Translations under genes and position numbers: made by a program
Shown here: positions 62,723 to 64,000 of the stretch, in pieces
How positions within the stretch are numbered: the stretch's first letter is position 1
Layout: the number at the start of each line of letters is the position of its first letter
Notes under the pieces: model-generated
Told to the model about the DNA's origin: nothing
The model's database searches: none
The model's input: only the letters and a program-made list of their open reading frames with translations
NCBI RefSeq assembly: GCF_014947265.1
Contig: NZ_JADCNK010000006.1
Coordinates: 124,001 to 188,000 of the forward strand
From: Pedobacter sp014947265
Lineage (GTDB): Bacteria; Bacteroidota; Bacteroidia; Sphingobacteriales; Sphingobacteriaceae
DNA: 64,000 bases
Direction of reading: 5' to 3'

Positions 62723-63823
62723 ATGAACACAGATAGTTTATTCAGGCCTTTTAGCCTTAAAACATTAAATATCAAAAATAGAATAGTAATGGCTCCAATG
62801 ACGCGGTCGTTCTCTCCAGGTGGAGTGCCAACACCCGAAGTTGCAGCTTATTATGCAAAAAGAGCAACAGGCGAAGTAGGCTTAATTTTATCAGAAGGAA
62901 CCGTAATTAACCGTCCATCTTCTTCTGCCGATCCCAACATTCCCCATTTTTACGGTGCTGAAGCTTTAGCAGGTTGGCAGCATGTAATTAACGAAGTTCA
63001 CCAGGCTGGCGGGCAAATGGGGCCGCAGATCTGGCACCAGGGTATTCATGCAAACCATGCGTCTGGCTGGTTACCAAGTGCTCCATTTGAAGGCCCGTCA
63101 TCTTTTAACAGTCCAGGTTTCGAAAATGGTGTACCGATGACAGATGCGGCTATTGCCGATACCATTGCAGCTTTTGGTCAGGCAGCAGCTGATGCCAAAG
63201 CTTTAGGTTTTGATACCGTTGAAATACATGGTGCACACCAATATCTGATCGATCAGTTTTTTTGGGATGGTACAAATAACCGCACCGATATTTATGGTGG
63301 TAAAACCTTAGCCGAGCGTACCCGTTTTGCTGTTGAAGTAATTAAAGAGGTACGGAAAAGGGTTGGTGAAGATTTCGCCTTAATTATCCGTTTATCACAA
63401 TTTAAACCTGCTGCCTACGATTTTAAACTGGCTAAAAATGAGCAGGAAATGGAACAATGGTTAACCCCACTTGCTGAAGCCGGAATTGATATTTTCCATT
63501 GTTCGCAGCGCCGTTTCTGGGAACCGGAATTTGAAGGTTCTGATTTAAATTTTGCAGGATGGGCCAAAAAAGTAACCGGAAAATCGACAATCTCAGTAGG
63601 CTCAGTTGGTTTGGACGGCGATTTTTTTGGTGCTTTCGCAGGTCAGAGTTCACAGCCTAGTTCACTAGACGAACTGGTACGCAGAATGGACCGTGGTGAT
63701 TTCGATTTGGTAGCCGTTGGTCGCCCGCTTCTAGCAGATCCAAACTGGGTAGAAAAAATTAAGCATAACCGCATGGAAGAACTGAAAGGCTTTAGCAAAG
63801 AGGCTTTAATGGAATTGGTATAA
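62723..63823 (+). CDS. NADH:flavin oxidoreductase, Old Yellow Enzyme family
   Basis: 366 residues, an FMN-binding TIM barrel. N-terminal LFRPFSLKTLNIKNRIVMAPMTRSFS; substrate-binding histidine-type region DTVEIHGAHQYLIDQFFWDG; and NNRTDIYGGKTLAERTRFAVEV, all diagnostic for OYE. A C-terminal FMN phosphate segment DLVAVGRPLLADP is present. Reduces activated alkenes using NAD(P)H. Operon partner of the ArsR gene; followed by a terminator (63851-63876). Confidence 0.95.
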   Translation: MNTDSLFRPFSLKTLNIKNRIVMAPMTRSFSPGGVPTPEVAAYYAKRATGEVGLILSEGTVINRPSSSADPNIPHFYGAEALAGWQHVINEVHQAGGQMGPQIWHQGIHANHASGWLPSAPFEGPSSFNSPGFENGVPMTDAAIADTIAAFGQAAADAKALGFDTVEIHGAHQYLIDQFFWDGTNNRTDIYGGKTLAERTRFAVEVIKEVRKRVGEDFALIIRLSQFKPAAYDFKLAKNEQEMEQWLTPLAEAGIDIFHCSQRRFWEPEFEGSDLNFAGWAKKVTGKSTISVGSVGLDGDFFGAFAGQSSQPSSLDELVRRMDRGDFDLVAVGRPLLADPNWVEKIKHNRMEELKGFSKEALMELV

Positions 63824-63850
63824 AACCATATTTTTTCTTTTTAAACTTAG

Positions 63851-63878
63851 AAAAGCATCTCTTTCGAGATGCTTTTTT
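63851..63878 (+). terminator. Terminator downstream of the OYE gene
   Basis: Perfect 11-bp stem AAAAGCATCTC / GAGATGCTTTT around TTTC, followed by TT. It lies 28 bp after the OYE stop. Confidence 0.8.
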
Positions 63879-64000
63879 GTTTGTGATGTCAGATGTTACC
63901 ATCTGACATTTAGAGTTTTTGCCACGGAGAGCACAGAAATCACGGAGTTAGTTGCACTTTCGCCTAGTCCGTCATTACGAGCAGGCTTTTCAGCAACGAA

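Overview
The window looks like a chromosomal segment of a Bacteroidota bacterium, most likely Pedobacter or another member of the Sphingobacteriaceae. The evidence is: promoter boxes of the TTTG-N18..21-TAnnTTTG type, few Shine-Dalgarno sequences, a 13-gene nuo operon with separate nuoC and nuoD and a short nuoG, an ExbB-ExbD-ExbD-TonB-PstS-like-TPR cluster, AT-rich intergenic DNA and many short hairpin-forming intergenic repeats. Species assignment is inference.

Layout. 1-13718 (minus): respiratory complex I operon nuoA to nuoN (nuoN runs off the left edge), interrupted between nuoG and nuoF by an ORF6N-domain gene that carries striking palindromes. 13801-19620 (minus): TonB energy-transduction operon. 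19920-21515 (minus): pckA. 22475-27939 (plus): threonine operon thrA-dinB-like-thrB-thrC, preceded by a 21-codon Thr/Ile-rich leader peptide and an intrinsic terminator, a classical attenuator. 28033-28575: a REP-associated transposase gene broken by one nonsense codon. 28786-29581 (minus): two small secreted or membrane proteins. 29753-34480 (minus): metH-metF under a SAM-I riboswitch. 34864-43709: housekeeping genes (Bax inhibitor-like protein, murQ, S41 protease, acetyltransferases, der, era). 43824-47016: two identical tRNA-fMet/tRNA-Glu pairs 3.0 kb apart, with a GH30 lipoprotein glycosidase between them. 47349-49152: divergent Crp/Fnr regulator and reductase with two FNR-like boxes between them. 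49330-53490 (minus): a tight four-gene operon encoding an adenylate-forming enzyme, a family 2 glycosyltransferase, an ATP-grasp-like ligase and a protein resembling haem-oxygenase-like diiron oxidases; this is the best candidate for an undescribed small-molecule pathway. 53491-63823: an accessory stretch of regulators (AraC, AraC, HxlR, ArsR) next to redox enzymes, hydrolases and acetyltransferases, plus a lysine/alanine-rich histone-like protein and a 550-bp element with terminal inverted repeats.

How it works together. The left third builds the proton-pumping NADH dehydrogenase and the proton-driven TonB system. The centre holds amino-acid biosynthesis controlled by RNA-level feedback: Thr/Ile attenuation for thrA and a SAM riboswitch for metH-metF. 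The right third is dominated by regulator-plus-enzyme pairs typical of stress or xenobiotic responses. No rRNA, CRISPR array, prophage or complete insertion sequence was seen.
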